DNA of 64,000 nt from an uncultured Hungatella sp. (GTDB taxonomy: Bacteria; Bacillota; Clostridia; Lachnospirales; Lachnospiraceae). A program made the position numbers and the translations under genes. The stretch lies in the NCBI GenBank assembly GCA_910585435.1, contig CAJUEJ010000003.1, forward strand, positions 124,001 to 188,000, read 5' to 3'. Below, piece after piece: positions 9,030-17,105 of the stretch. Every line of letters begins with the position of its first letter. The first letter of the stretch is position 1. Below the pieces are notes generated by a model. That model saw only the letters and a list, made by a program, of their open reading frames with translations. It did no database searches and had not been told where the DNA came from.

Positions 9030-10598
9030 TTATGTGGTAATTTTTCGACCTGCAGCAGATTCCTGGCGATATTCCAAAGGTGACATTCCTGTCTTCTTTT
9101 TAAATACCTGGCTAAAATAATGCGCGTCATCATATCCGATCTGATCCGCAATCTCATACGTCTTTCGGCTGGAAGTCTCCAGAAGCCGTTTGGCGTGCCC
9201 GATCCGGATGTCTTTCAAATATTCCGAGAAATTTACATGGTATTTTTTCTTGAACGCCCTGCTTAAATAGCTGCTGTTCACCTGTACCGCCTCCGCAATT
9301 TTTTCCAGGCTCAGATCGTGCTCAAAATAGTGTTCTTCTATATACAGCGCACACCGGTCTACAGGGTTGGCGTGTTTCTGTACAAACAGACAGACAGAAG
9401 CCGCACCCTCTGTCAGGATCTGATAACGGGAGGCAAAATTTCCGTTTTCAAAGGAATGTATCCACAGATTGGTTGTATCCATCTCCATGTGGGAGGCAAG
9501 CAGGGTGATCTCCCGCTGAAATTCCCGTATTTTCGTTATGGACAGCTGTTTATCCAAAAGCTGCAAAAGCTGTTTTTTCCAGAAATCAAAAAACTCCCAC
9601 ATCACTTTTTCCTGTCCGTTCCTCAATGCCTGGAGCAATATATTCACATTGCTCCCCTTACCCTCTCTCTTTCCTTCCCGGTTCTGCTCTATAGCCTCCA
9701 GAACCCTGGACTCCCCGCAGAAAAAAGCCTGTCCGATCATGGCAATGCATTGTCTGTAGCTTTTCTGCAGTTCTTCTTCATTTCGGTAGATATGGCTTAC
9801 ACATATGACATTCAGACCAATCTCCTCTGGCGCAGCCCTCTGAATCTCTCTCAGAGTCTGAAGAATACGCATGCGGCCTGTGGTGTAATCACAGTTCTGC
9901 CTGACAGGACAGATCATGACTACCTTTTCGTCTGCACTTCCAAAAGCCGGATGGTATCCTGCTGTTAATAATCCGTTGCCGTAATACTCCTGTCCCATAG
10001 CCATAACCCCAGTCTGCGCCCGGGTTAAATTAAAAAATTCAATCATGATCACCACACCGGCATGGCGGGCCCGATCCACGGCAAACTGAAGAAGCTCCCC
10101 CCGTATCCCCACCGTTCCATAGCGGGCCATGTTGAACAGAATATTGTCTTCCGCCAGTGTTCGGACATTTTCCAGATGTACCTTCTCCTTTTCCAGACGC
10201 TGTGCAGTCTCCCTCCACTCCTGCAGGCTTCCTGTGGCTCTGCGGACAGCCTCTATCAGCTCCTGTTTATCAATGGGCTTCAGCAGATAATCCACGGTGC
10301 CTGCCTTGATGGCCTTCTGTGCAAAACCGAAATCTTCGTACGCTGAAACGATGATTACCTTGCATTCCGGATGCCGGGCCGCGCAGTATTCGGCCAGCTC
10401 CAGCCCTGACATTCCCGGCATCTTGATATCTGCGATCAGAATATCAGGACAGGCCTCATCGATCAATTCCTTCCCCTTCTCCCCGCTGTTGGCGGAATCA
10501 CGGATATAGCAGTTTAAATCACTCCAGGAAATCATCTTTCGCAGGCTCTGAATGATCAGCTCCTCATCGTCAAGTAAAATGACTGAATAATACTCCAC
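9030..10598 (-). CDS. AraC-type response regulator (YesN-like)
   Basis: 522 residues: a CheY-like receiver (residues 1-125; acidic pair in LLDDEE, phospho-acceptor Asp in ILIADIKMPGMSG near 56, conserved Lys in LLKPIDK near 107), a long middle region, and a C-terminal double helix-turn-helix AraC domain (about 425-520, with YFSQVFKKKTGMSPLEYR). Starts with GTG at 10598, 9 bases after GGAGG, inside the kinase gene (29-base overlap), so translation is coupled. Together with YesM-like kinase it should activate the downstream binding-protein and permease genes when extracellular oligosaccharide is sensed. Confidence 0.93.
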   Translation of the reverse strand: MEYYSVILLDDEELIIQSLRKMISWSDLNCYIRDSANSGEKGKELIDEACPDILIADIKMPGMSGLELAEYCAARHPECKVIIVSAYEDFGFAQKAIKAGTVDYLLKPIDKQELIEAVRRATGSLQEWRETAQRLEKEKVHLENVRTLAEDNILFNMARYGTVGIRGELLQFAVDRARHAGVVIMIEFFNLTRAQTGVMAMGQEYYGNGLLTAGYHPAFGSADEKVVMICPVRQNCDYTTGRMRILQTLREIQRAAPEEIGLNVICVSHIYRNEEELQKSYRQCIAMIGQAFFCGESRVLEAIEQNREGKREGKGSNVNILLQALRNGQEKVMWEFFDFWKKQLLQLLDKQLSITKIREFQREITLLASHMEMDTTNLWIHSFENGNFASRYQILTEGAASVCLFVQKHANPVDRCALYIEEHYFEHDLSLEKIAEAVQVNSSYLSRAFKKKYHVNFSEYLKDIRIGHAKRLLETSSRKTYEIADQIGYDDAHYFSQVFKKKTGMSPLEYRQESAAGRKITT

Positions 10599-12339
10599 TC
10601 ACATCAGCCTCCAAATCCTTCCGCACCGGCAGAATCATCTCCACCGATGCTCCCCACTCGGGATCACTGTAAACAGCAAATGTTCCCATTCCTTTGTAGA
10701 TATAGCAGATCCTGTCTATCACATTCCGCAGGCCGATTCCAAGCTTCTCTGCCTGTTCCTTTGTATACTTTCTGCCCGCATATGCCCGGATAGCCTCCTG
10801 AATATCCCCGGGCATGCCCACTCCGTCATCCGATACCCGAATGCACACATCTTCTCCCTGTTTTTCCACATTGACAGTACAGGTCCCCCGATACAGGCTT
10901 TTCCGGATCCCGTGGAGCACCGCATTCTCCACAATGGGCTGCACCACATAGGCGGGAATCACAACCTCTCTGCATTCCTCATCTGCCACGATCTCATAGT
11001 CCAGCTTTTCTCCCTCAATAATCTTATAAATCTTCAAAAAGCTTTCCACACAGTCCAGTTCGCCGCCAATGGTGCAGAACTGCTTTTCATCCATCTGTGA
11101 TTTCATCAGCTTTGAAAAATGGATGGTGAGAAGCCTGATATCCTCGCTTCTTCCCAGTTCAGCCAGGGCGTTGATACACTCCAGTGTGTTATAGAGAAAA
11201 TGAGGTTCGATCTGCTTGCGGAGCATGGAAAGCTGCATATCCCGGAAGGCAATATCCCCCTTTAGATTCTGATTGACCAGTGCATCGATCTGATCTGACA
11301 TATCGTTGAATCCCATGGCAAGCATGCCGATCTCATTATTTTGTGAGTAATCCAGCTCCACCGCATAATTGCCGTCCCGTACCTTGCGGATCGCCTGGGA
11401 AAACGCCTCCAGCGGGCGGATGATCCGGTAGCCGATCACATAGTGTATCATGGCAATCAGCAGAAGGCTCAGGCACACGAAGATCAGGGTAATGTACAGA
11501 ATCAGTGTCTTTCCTGTAAATACCCGGTTCCGTTCCACCGCACATACCAGAAACCATCCGTCATTCATAACTTCTGTGCTGCAGATCAGCATCTTCCCCC
11601 TGCCGCCGGCCGAAAGAAAAATCCCTTCTCTGCAGTCCCCTGGATCCGTCTTTTGCAGCATGGCCTCAAATTCGGCGGTATCCCCGCTGCTGCTGATCAC
11701 GGTTTTTGCCACACTGTCATACAGCATCAGATACTGCATCTGCTGTCCTGTAAACAGATCCAATTTTCTTCGCAGCTCTTCTTTGTCGTACACAAAGGAA
11801 ATATAGGCTGCCACTTCCCAGTCTTCAAGGGTCCGGATGGCCCGTTTATAAATCACCTGGCCATCCACAGACTCCAGCCTCACTGCCCCTGTCCGGTCAT
11901 AGCTGTCCACATCTGTATGCGCCGGAAGCTGATATGTCTCCGCCCGGTTAGGCGCACGGACCCATTTTGTAATAAGAGCTCCGTCCAGATCATAGAGATA
12001 CACACCGCTGATCACATCCATGGACATGATACGTAGCGTAATAATCGACCGAAGGTCTTTGGCCAGGATGGTTCCCTGGTCCAGAAGCTTCAGATTGTCT
12101 CCAATCGTTCCATCCAGTGTCACAAAATCAATCTGCTGCTTGAATGCCTCCGAATTTTCATCCAGACGATCCCCCATAGCCCGGGTTAAAGCCTGTATGG
12201 AATATACCGCACTTTTCAGTTCGGTCTTGGAAATCATGACATACATGCTGGCGCCCATCAGCACCAGCAGTACTATCAGCAGGGCAATAAAAACCAGCAG
12301 CTCCTGTCTCAGGGAAACCATGTATTTTCGTTTTTTCAA
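10570..12339 (-). CDS. Sensor histidine kinase (YesM-like)
   Basis: 589-residue membrane kinase. One N-terminal span (about residues 13-35), an extracellular dCache-like sensor to about 280, a second span (about 280-300), HAMP (IIRPLEAFSQAI), then a His_kinase domain with the phospho-acceptor in LRKQIEPHFLYNTLE and a HATPase with DDGVGMPG and GIGLRNV. Begins with TTG at 12339, 20 bases after the esterase stop, with GAGG upstream; the next ATG six codons on has no ribosome site. It phosphorylates the YesN-like regulator whose gene overlaps its 3' end. Confidence 0.92.
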   Translation of the reverse strand: MKKRKYMVSLRQELLVFIALLIVLLVLMGASMYVMISKTELKSAVYSIQALTRAMGDRLDENSEAFKQQIDFVTLDGTIGDNLKLLDQGTILAKDLRSIITLRIMSMDVISGVYLYDLDGALITKWVRAPNRAETYQLPAHTDVDSYDRTGAVRLESVDGQVIYKRAIRTLEDWEVAAYISFVYDKEELRRKLDLFTGQQMQYLMLYDSVAKTVISSSGDTAEFEAMLQKTDPGDCREGIFLSAGGRGKMLICSTEVMNDGWFLVCAVERNRVFTGKTLILYITLIFVCLSLLLIAMIHYVIGYRIIRPLEAFSQAIRKVRDGNYAVELDYSQNNEIGMLAMGFNDMSDQIDALVNQNLKGDIAFRDMQLSMLRKQIEPHFLYNTLECINALAELGRSEDIRLLTIHFSKLMKSQMDEKQFCTIGGELDCVESFLKIYKIIEGEKLDYEIVADEECREVVIPAYVVQPIVENAVLHGIRKSLYRGTCTVNVEKQGEDVCIRVSDDGVGMPGDIQEAIRAYAGRKYTKEQAEKLGIGLRNVIDRICYIYKGMGTFAVYSDPEWGASVEMILPVRKDLEADVSGVLFSHFT

Positions 12340-12359
12340 TATCCGCTGCCTCTCTCAAT

Positions 12360-13430
12360 TCAGCCAAAATATTTTTTCAGGAATTTCAGGTACTGTTCCC
12401 AGTCATACTCCGTAATCCCATGGGTTCCTGTCCTGACATGATAGGCAATATCCCCATCTGTCAGCGGTGTATTTACCGGAGGAAATTCTGTCTCGGACAA
12501 TCCCTTTTTCCCCAGCAGCTCATAGACCGGGCCTGCCAGTATCGCAGCCCGAAATGATGCCTGGGGATCACACCAGTCATCTTCTATGGCGTCAGAGATA
12601 TACAGAGGCCTTGGAGCACACAGGGCCAGCAGCATATGCTGGTCAACTGGCAGATCCTCCTCGCACTCCGCATACTGCCTGTATTTTTCACAGGTCCAAT
12701 GGGGGAACCGCTCAGTCATATCCCGGATATGCTCTCCTGTCTTTCCCCGCAGAATAGATGCCCCGCCGCATCCGCTTACCACAGGTATGACGGCAGCGAT
12801 TCTCTCATCATTGGCCCCGCACCACAGCGCGGTTTTCCCTGCCCTGGAGACCCCCAGAACTGCCAGCCGTTTCTCATCAATATGAGGATCCTGGCACAGA
12901 TAATCCACCACCCGGCTGGTTCCCCACGCCCAGGCGCCGATGGCTCCCCAGTCCGATTCTTCCTTCCGCGGCGAAAATTCCATAATTCCCCGTTCATATT
13001 GTCTCCCGTCCTCGCAGATGTCATTCGTGTGAATGAGAACCGCCGCATATCCGGCATCTGTGATTTTTTCATAGGGCAAGCGCTCCCTGCTCTTCTCTGA
13101 CAGCTGAGGCGCTTCAATATTGTATTCCGATGTGTCAAACACATCAATCATCATGATGGCAGGAATCGGCCCGTTCTCCGGTTCCCGGTAATACATCTCA
13201 AAACGCAGACTGGTGAATGCGTCTCCTTTCTTAAAATAGATACGGCGGGCCTCATAAATAATATTGTTTTTCAGCGTATGCCGCACCGTATTGGAATACA
13301 CCACATGATCCATGGGAATGTCCGGCATCTTTCCATACTCATAAGTCTCAAACAAACCCAGAATTTCCTGTCTGCGCACCCTCCATTCATCTGCATTCTT
13401 CTGTCCCGTAAGAATCTCTGGCAAAGCCAT
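12360..13430 (-). CDS. CE15-like glucuronoyl esterase / acyl esterase
   Basis: 356-residue alpha/beta hydrolase. GVSRAGKTALWCGA fits the bacterial CE15 nucleophile signature G-x-S-R-x-G-K, followed by the SGCGGASILRG loop, LPVDQHMLLALCAPRP, and the C-terminal catalytic His in GTHGITEYDW. CE15 enzymes cut the ester between 4-O-methyl-glucuronic acid on xylan and lignin alcohols. No signal peptide is seen, so it would act inside the cell on imported esterified oligosaccharides. First gene of the operon; GGAGGGCATT precedes the ATG. A related acetyl-xylan esterase role cannot be excluded. Confidence 0.78.
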   Translation of the reverse strand: MALPEILTGQKNADEWRVRRQEILGLFETYEYGKMPDIPMDHVVYSNTVRHTLKNNIIYEARRIYFKKGDAFTSLRFEMYYREPENGPIPAIMMIDVFDTSEYNIEAPQLSEKSRERLPYEKITDAGYAAVLIHTNDICEDGRQYERGIMEFSPRKEESDWGAIGAWAWGTSRVVDYLCQDPHIDEKRLAVLGVSRAGKTALWCGANDERIAAVIPVVSGCGGASILRGKTGEHIRDMTERFPHWTCEKYRQYAECEEDLPVDQHMLLALCAPRPLYISDAIEDDWCDPQASFRAAILAGPVYELLGKKGLSETEFPPVNTPLTDGDIAYHVRTGTHGITEYDWEQYLKFLKKYFG

Positions 13431-13496
13431 AATGCCCTCCTTTTCTCCCCTCTGGGGGATCGTTTGTTATTGTAATTCTATTTTAATTTCCTGCTG

Positions 13497-13545
13497 AAAA
13501 AAAGAAAGTCAAGTTATTTTACCTTTATAGTAAAATAACTTGACT
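13497..13545 (-). terminator. Strong terminator of the gap-pgk-tpiA group
   Basis: A 16-base-pair stem (13507-13522 with 13530-13545) with a 7-base loop, followed on the minus strand by UUUCUUUUUUU. It ends the glycolytic transcript 25 bases after tpiA and insulates the sugar operon that begins at 13430. Confidence 0.88.
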
Positions 13546-13569
13546 CACTTTACTCTTTACCACATATGA

Positions 13570-14319
13570 TTATTTATAGTTGACGATCTTCCCAAAATCC
13601 GGCTTCAGAGAAGCGCCGCCTACCAGGCCGCCGTCGATGTTGGGCTTTGCGAAAAGCTCTGCGGCATTGGCTCCATTTACCGATCCGCCGTACTGAATGC
13701 GGATAGCTTCTGCTGTCGCCTCATCGTAAATCTCTCCGATACATACGCGGATAGCTGCACATACTTCCTCTGCCTGGTCGGAGGTAGCTGTCTTGCCTGT
13801 ACCGATTGCCCAGATGGGCTCGTATGCGATCACGGCTGCCTTCGCCTGGTCTGCCGTTACGTTCAGGAAGGCAATCTTGATCTGCTGGCGGATCCAGTCA
13901 ATGGTGATTCCCTGCTCTCTCTGAGTCAGGGACTCGCCGCAGCAGATAATAGGAGTGAGGCCATGCTCAAACGCCTTCAATACTTTCTTGTTAACCGTCT
14001 CGTCTGTCTCTGCAAAGTACTCTCTTCTCTCGGAATGGCCGATAATCACGTATTTCACTCCTGCGTCAACCAGCATCTTAGGAGAAATCTCTCCGGTGTA
14101 TGCGCCTTTCTCCTCAAAATACATATTCTCTGCGCCGATGTGAATGTTGGTTCCCCTGGCAGCTTCCATAGCAGGAATGATGTCGATAGCCGGCACGCAG
14201 AACACTACGTCCGCCTCCTCGTTCACTACCAGTGGTTTTAATTCCTCAATCAAAGCAACTGCCTCTGTGGGAGTCATATTCATCTTCCAGTTGCCTGCAA
14301 TAATCTTTCTTCTTGCCAT
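13570..14319 (-). CDS. tpiA: Triosephosphate isomerase
   Basis: 249 residues, the usual size. Interconverts dihydroxyacetone phosphate and glyceraldehyde 3-phosphate. Catalytic Lys in AGNWKMN, His in IIGHSERR and Glu in AYEPIWAIGTG are all present, with the phosphate-binding YGGSVNG and GLVGGASL loops. ATG at 14319 chosen because AGAGGAG lies 8 bases upstream and the protein aligns from MARRKIIAGNWK; the frame extends farther upstream without family similarity. Last gene of gap-pgk-tpiA. The 185-base gap to pgk holds small inverted repeats, possibly RNA-processing sites. Confidence 0.97.
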   Translation of the reverse strand: MARRKIIAGNWKMNMTPTEAVALIEELKPLVVNEEADVVFCVPAIDIIPAMEAARGTNIHIGAENMYFEEKGAYTGEISPKMLVDAGVKYVIIGHSERREYFAETDETVNKKVLKAFEHGLTPIICCGESLTQREQGITIDWIRQQIKIAFLNVTADQAKAAVIAYEPIWAIGTGKTATSDQAEEVCAAIRVCIGEIYDEATAEAIRIQYGGSVNGANAAELFAKPNIDGGLVGGASLKPDFGKIVNYK

Positions 14320-14504
14320 GATCCTGCTCTCCTCTGTTTTTAAATTTTCCTTTAAAAGTCTGCCGCCGATCAGGCGGCATAAAATCAGGTATGCCCAATG
14401 TGCCCGCCAGACTTTCCCCGGCATAGGCAATCCAGTACGAATCGTACAGGGAAATTGTCACTGACAATTCCCCTGTAATCTGTCCATTCCCTCTGAATCA
14501 CTTT

Positions 14505-15728
14505 TTATTTGTCATCAGCTGCCACAACACCGGGAAGAGCCTTGCCCTCCAAAAATTCCAGAGAAGCGCCGCCGCCTGTGGAGATATGGCTCATCTTATC
14601 TGCAAAGCCTAACTGGTTTACAGCTGCTGCGGAATCGCCGCCGCCGATGATGGTGGTTGCGTCGGTCTCAGCCAGAGCCTTTGCCACAGCGATGGTGCCT
14701 GCTGCCAGCGTAGGATTCTCAAATACGCCCATCGGTCCGTTCCATACAACAGTCTTGGCAGATTTAACAGCCTCTGCATAAGCTTCCGCCGTCTTCGGCC
14801 CGATATCCAGGCCTTCCATATCAGCCGGAATCGCATCGGAGGAAACAACGCTTACTTCGATCGGCCCGTCGATGGGATCCGGGAATGCTGCTGCGATGGT
14901 GGTGTCAACCGGAAGAAGCAGCTTTTTGCCCAGCTTCTCGGCCTTCTCCATCATCTCCTTGCAGTAATCAAGCTTGGTATCGTCAACCAGAGAGTTGCCT
15001 ACGCCCTTGCCCTGTGCCTTTAAGAAGGTAAATGCCATGCCGCCACCGATGATTAAGGTATCGCACTTCTCCAGCAGGTTAGAGATAACATTCAGCTTGT
15101 CAGCCACCTTCGCGCCGCCTAAGATTGCCACGAATGGTCTTACCGGGTTCTCCACTGCATTTCCAAGGAAATCGATTTCCTTCTGCATTAAGTAACCAAC
15201 TGCGTTGGAACCGCCCTTTGCGGTGATAAACTTTGTCACGCCTTCTACGGAAGCATGGGCTCTGTGGGAGGAACCGAATGCGTCGCATACATAGTCATCT
15301 GCCAGGTCAGCCAGCTCTTTGCTGAATTCCTCGCCGTTCTTGGTCTCTTCTTTGCCGCGGAAACGGGTATTCTGAAGAAGCACCACATCCCCTTCCTTCA
15401 TCCCTTCCACAGCCTTGGCAGCTGCCTCGCCTGTTACATTGTAATCTGCCACAAAGTTTACTTCCTTGCCCAGCTTCTCGGACAGTCTCTTGGCAACCGG
15501 AGCCAGGGACTCACCCTCGTTGGGGCCGTTCTTTACTTTTCCTAAATGGGAGCAGAGAATCACCTTTGCGCCTTCACCGATCAGCTTGTTGATGGTAGGA
15601 AGTGCAGCCACGATACGGGTCTCGTCCGTAATCTCGCCGCTCTTTAACGGTACATTAAAATCACAGCGGACCAGTACTTTCTTGCCTTTTAAATCTTTCA
15701 GATCATCAACGGTTTTCTTATTTAACAT
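14505..15728 (-). CDS. pgk: Phosphoglycerate kinase
   Basis: 407 residues, normal for Firmicute enzymes. Transfers phosphate from 1,3-bisphosphoglycerate to ADP. The N-terminal RCDFNVPL motif (substrate domain), SHLGK, the AILGGAKVADK loop and the C-terminal nucleotide site GGGDSAAAV are visible. The ATG at 15728 follows AAGGAAAGGAAAAG; an in-frame upstream extension to 15791 overlaps the hairpin after gap and is unlikely to be translated. Confidence 0.97.
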   Translation of the reverse strand: MLNKKTVDDLKDLKGKKVLVRCDFNVPLKSGEITDETRIVAALPTINKLIGEGAKVILCSHLGKVKNGPNEGESLAPVAKRLSEKLGKEVNFVADYNVTGEAAAKAVEGMKEGDVVLLQNTRFRGKEETKNGEEFSKELADLADDYVCDAFGSSHRAHASVEGVTKFITAKGGSNAVGYLMQKEIDFLGNAVENPVRPFVAILGGAKVADKLNVISNLLEKCDTLIIGGGMAFTFLKAQGKGVGNSLVDDTKLDYCKEMMEKAEKLGKKLLLPVDTTIAAAFPDPIDGPIEVSVVSSDAIPADMEGLDIGPKTAEAYAEAVKSAKTVVWNGPMGVFENPTLAAGTIAVAKALAETDATTIIGGGDSAAAVNQLGFADKMSHISTGGGASLEFLEGKALPGVVAADDK

Positions 15729-15777
15729 AATTGTCTTTTCCTTTCCTTCATTGATATTCAAGTCTAAATTCATAAAA

Positions 15778-15802
15778 GGGTCCGGTCCCAATGACCGGAC
15801 CC
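15778..15802 (-). terminator. Hairpin between gap and pgk
   Basis: GGGTCCGGTC-CCAAT-GACCGGACCC, a perfect 10-base-pair G+C-rich stem followed by UUUU on the minus strand, 40 bases after the gap stop. It probably terminates part of the transcripts or stabilises gap mRNA, giving more gap than pgk. Confidence 0.75.
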
Positions 15803-15841
15803 CTAATGGATCGCTTATAAAACTTGTCCTGTTTCCAAAGC

Positions 15842-16873
15842 TTATGCTAACTCAGCGAAGAACTTAATGGTTCTTACCATCTGGCTGGTGTAGGAGTTCT
15901 CGTTGTCATACCATGAAACAACCTGAACCTCATACAGATCATCAGCAATCTTAGCTACCATAGTCTGTGTTGCATCGAACAGGGAACCGTACTTCATGCC
16001 GATAACGTCAGAAGAAACGATAGGATCCTCGTTGTAGCCAAAGGACTCGGAAGCTGCTGCCTTCATAGCTGCGTTGATGCCTTCTTTTGTAACGTCTGCA
16101 CCCTTAACAACTGCTGTTAAGATGGTGGTGGAGCCTGTAGGAACCGGAACACGCTGTGCGGAACCGATAAGCTTGCCATTCAATTCCGGAATAACCAGGC
16201 CGATTGCCTTAGCTGCGCCTGTGGAGTTGGGAACGATGTTGGCAGCGCCTGCTCTTGCTCTTCTCAAATCGCCTTTTCTGTGTGGTCCGTCAAGGATCAT
16301 CTGGTCGCCGGTGTAAGCATGGATAGTGCTCATGATACCAGACTGGATCGGAGCAAAATCGTTCAGTGCCTTTGCCATAGGAGCCAGGCAGTTGGTTGTA
16401 CAGGAAGCTGCGGAAATGATGGTATCCTCTGCAGTCAATGTATTCTCGTTTACGCTGAATACGATGGTTGGAAGGTCATTGCCAGCCGGTGCGGAGATAA
16501 CAACCTTCTTGGCACCTGCATCGATATGTGCCTGAGATTTTGCCTTGGAGCAGTAGAAACCGGTACACTCCAGAACAACGTCAACACCAATCTCGCCCCA
16601 AGGAAGATCAGCAGCATTCTTCTCTGCATAAATCTTGATGGTCTTGCCGTCTACAGTAATGGAATCCTCTCCTGCCTCAACGGTGTGCAGATTCTCGCCG
16701 ATTCTTCCGGTGTATCCGCCCTGTGCGGTATCATACTTCAATAAATGAGCCAGCATCTTCGGATCTGTCAGATCGTTGATTGCCACGATCTCATATCCCT
16801 CTGCTCCGAACATCTGTCTGAATGCCAGACGGCCAATACGTCCAAAACCATTGATTGCTACTTTTACTGCCAT
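15842..16873 (-). CDS. gap: Glyceraldehyde-3-phosphate dehydrogenase, type I
   Basis: 343 residues. Oxidises glyceraldehyde 3-phosphate with NAD+ and phosphate. The Rossmann motif AINGFGRIGRLAFRQ is at the N-terminus and the catalytic Cys is in SAASCTTNCLAP, with the partner His in the STIHAYTGDQ region. ATG at 16873 chosen since AGGAGG lies 10 bases upstream; the ATG three codons earlier sits directly on that site. Its promoter is at 16940-16968. No cggR gene precedes it, unlike the Bacillus operon. Confidence 0.97.
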   Translation of the reverse strand: MAVKVAINGFGRIGRLAFRQMFGAEGYEIVAINDLTDPKMLAHLLKYDTAQGGYTGRIGENLHTVEAGEDSITVDGKTIKIYAEKNAADLPWGEIGVDVVLECTGFYCSKAKSQAHIDAGAKKVVISAPAGNDLPTIVFSVNENTLTAEDTIISAASCTTNCLAPMAKALNDFAPIQSGIMSTIHAYTGDQMILDGPHRKGDLRRARAGAANIVPNSTGAAKAIGLVIPELNGKLIGSAQRVPVPTGSTTILTAVVKGADVTKEGINAAMKAAASESFGYNEDPIVSSDVIGMKYGSLFDATQTMVAKIADDLYEVQVVSWYDNENSYTSQMVRTIKFFAELA

Positions 16874-16939
16874 GATTTTCATTCCTCCTAAAGAATAAAT
16901 TAAGTTGCTGATCGTTAAAATATAATCAACCTATCAATT

Positions 16940-16968
16940 ATTTTACCTAACTTTTCTGGAAATATCAA
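16940..16968 (-). promoter_or_regulatory. Sigma-A promoter of gap-pgk-tpiA
   Basis: Minus strand TTGATA (16968-16963), 17-base spacer, TAAAAT (16945-16940), giving a leader of about 60 bases to gap. Confidence 0.6.
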
Positions 16969-17017
16969 GCATTTTTTAGTTTTTTACGGGTATTCCCATT
17001 GCACCCTCGATGCAGAG

Positions 17018-17078
17018 AAAAAATTGTGCAAAATACATGTAATTTTTTCCTATACAAAGACATTTTGCACAATTTTTT
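17018..17078. repeat. Perfect 17-bp inverted repeat upstream of gap
   Basis: Arms 17018-17034 and 17062-17078 are exact reverse complements (core ATTGTGCAAAAT) separated by 27 bases. Each arm ends in a T run when read outward, so it could be a weak bidirectional terminator for the Na/Pi gene, or a two-site operator upstream of the gap promoter. A second small hairpin (17090-17104, TGTGC-GAAAA-GCACA) lies just after the Na/Pi stop and looks like the start of a terminator. The 230-base gap 16874-17105 holds only these and the gap promoter. Confidence 0.6.
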
Positions 17079-17105
17079 ATATAGAGTGTTGTGCGAAAAG
17101 CACAC

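Noticed and set aside
14320..14504. Riboswitch between pgk and tpiA
   Set aside because: Only short simple hairpins are seen; no known aptamer core could be recognised.
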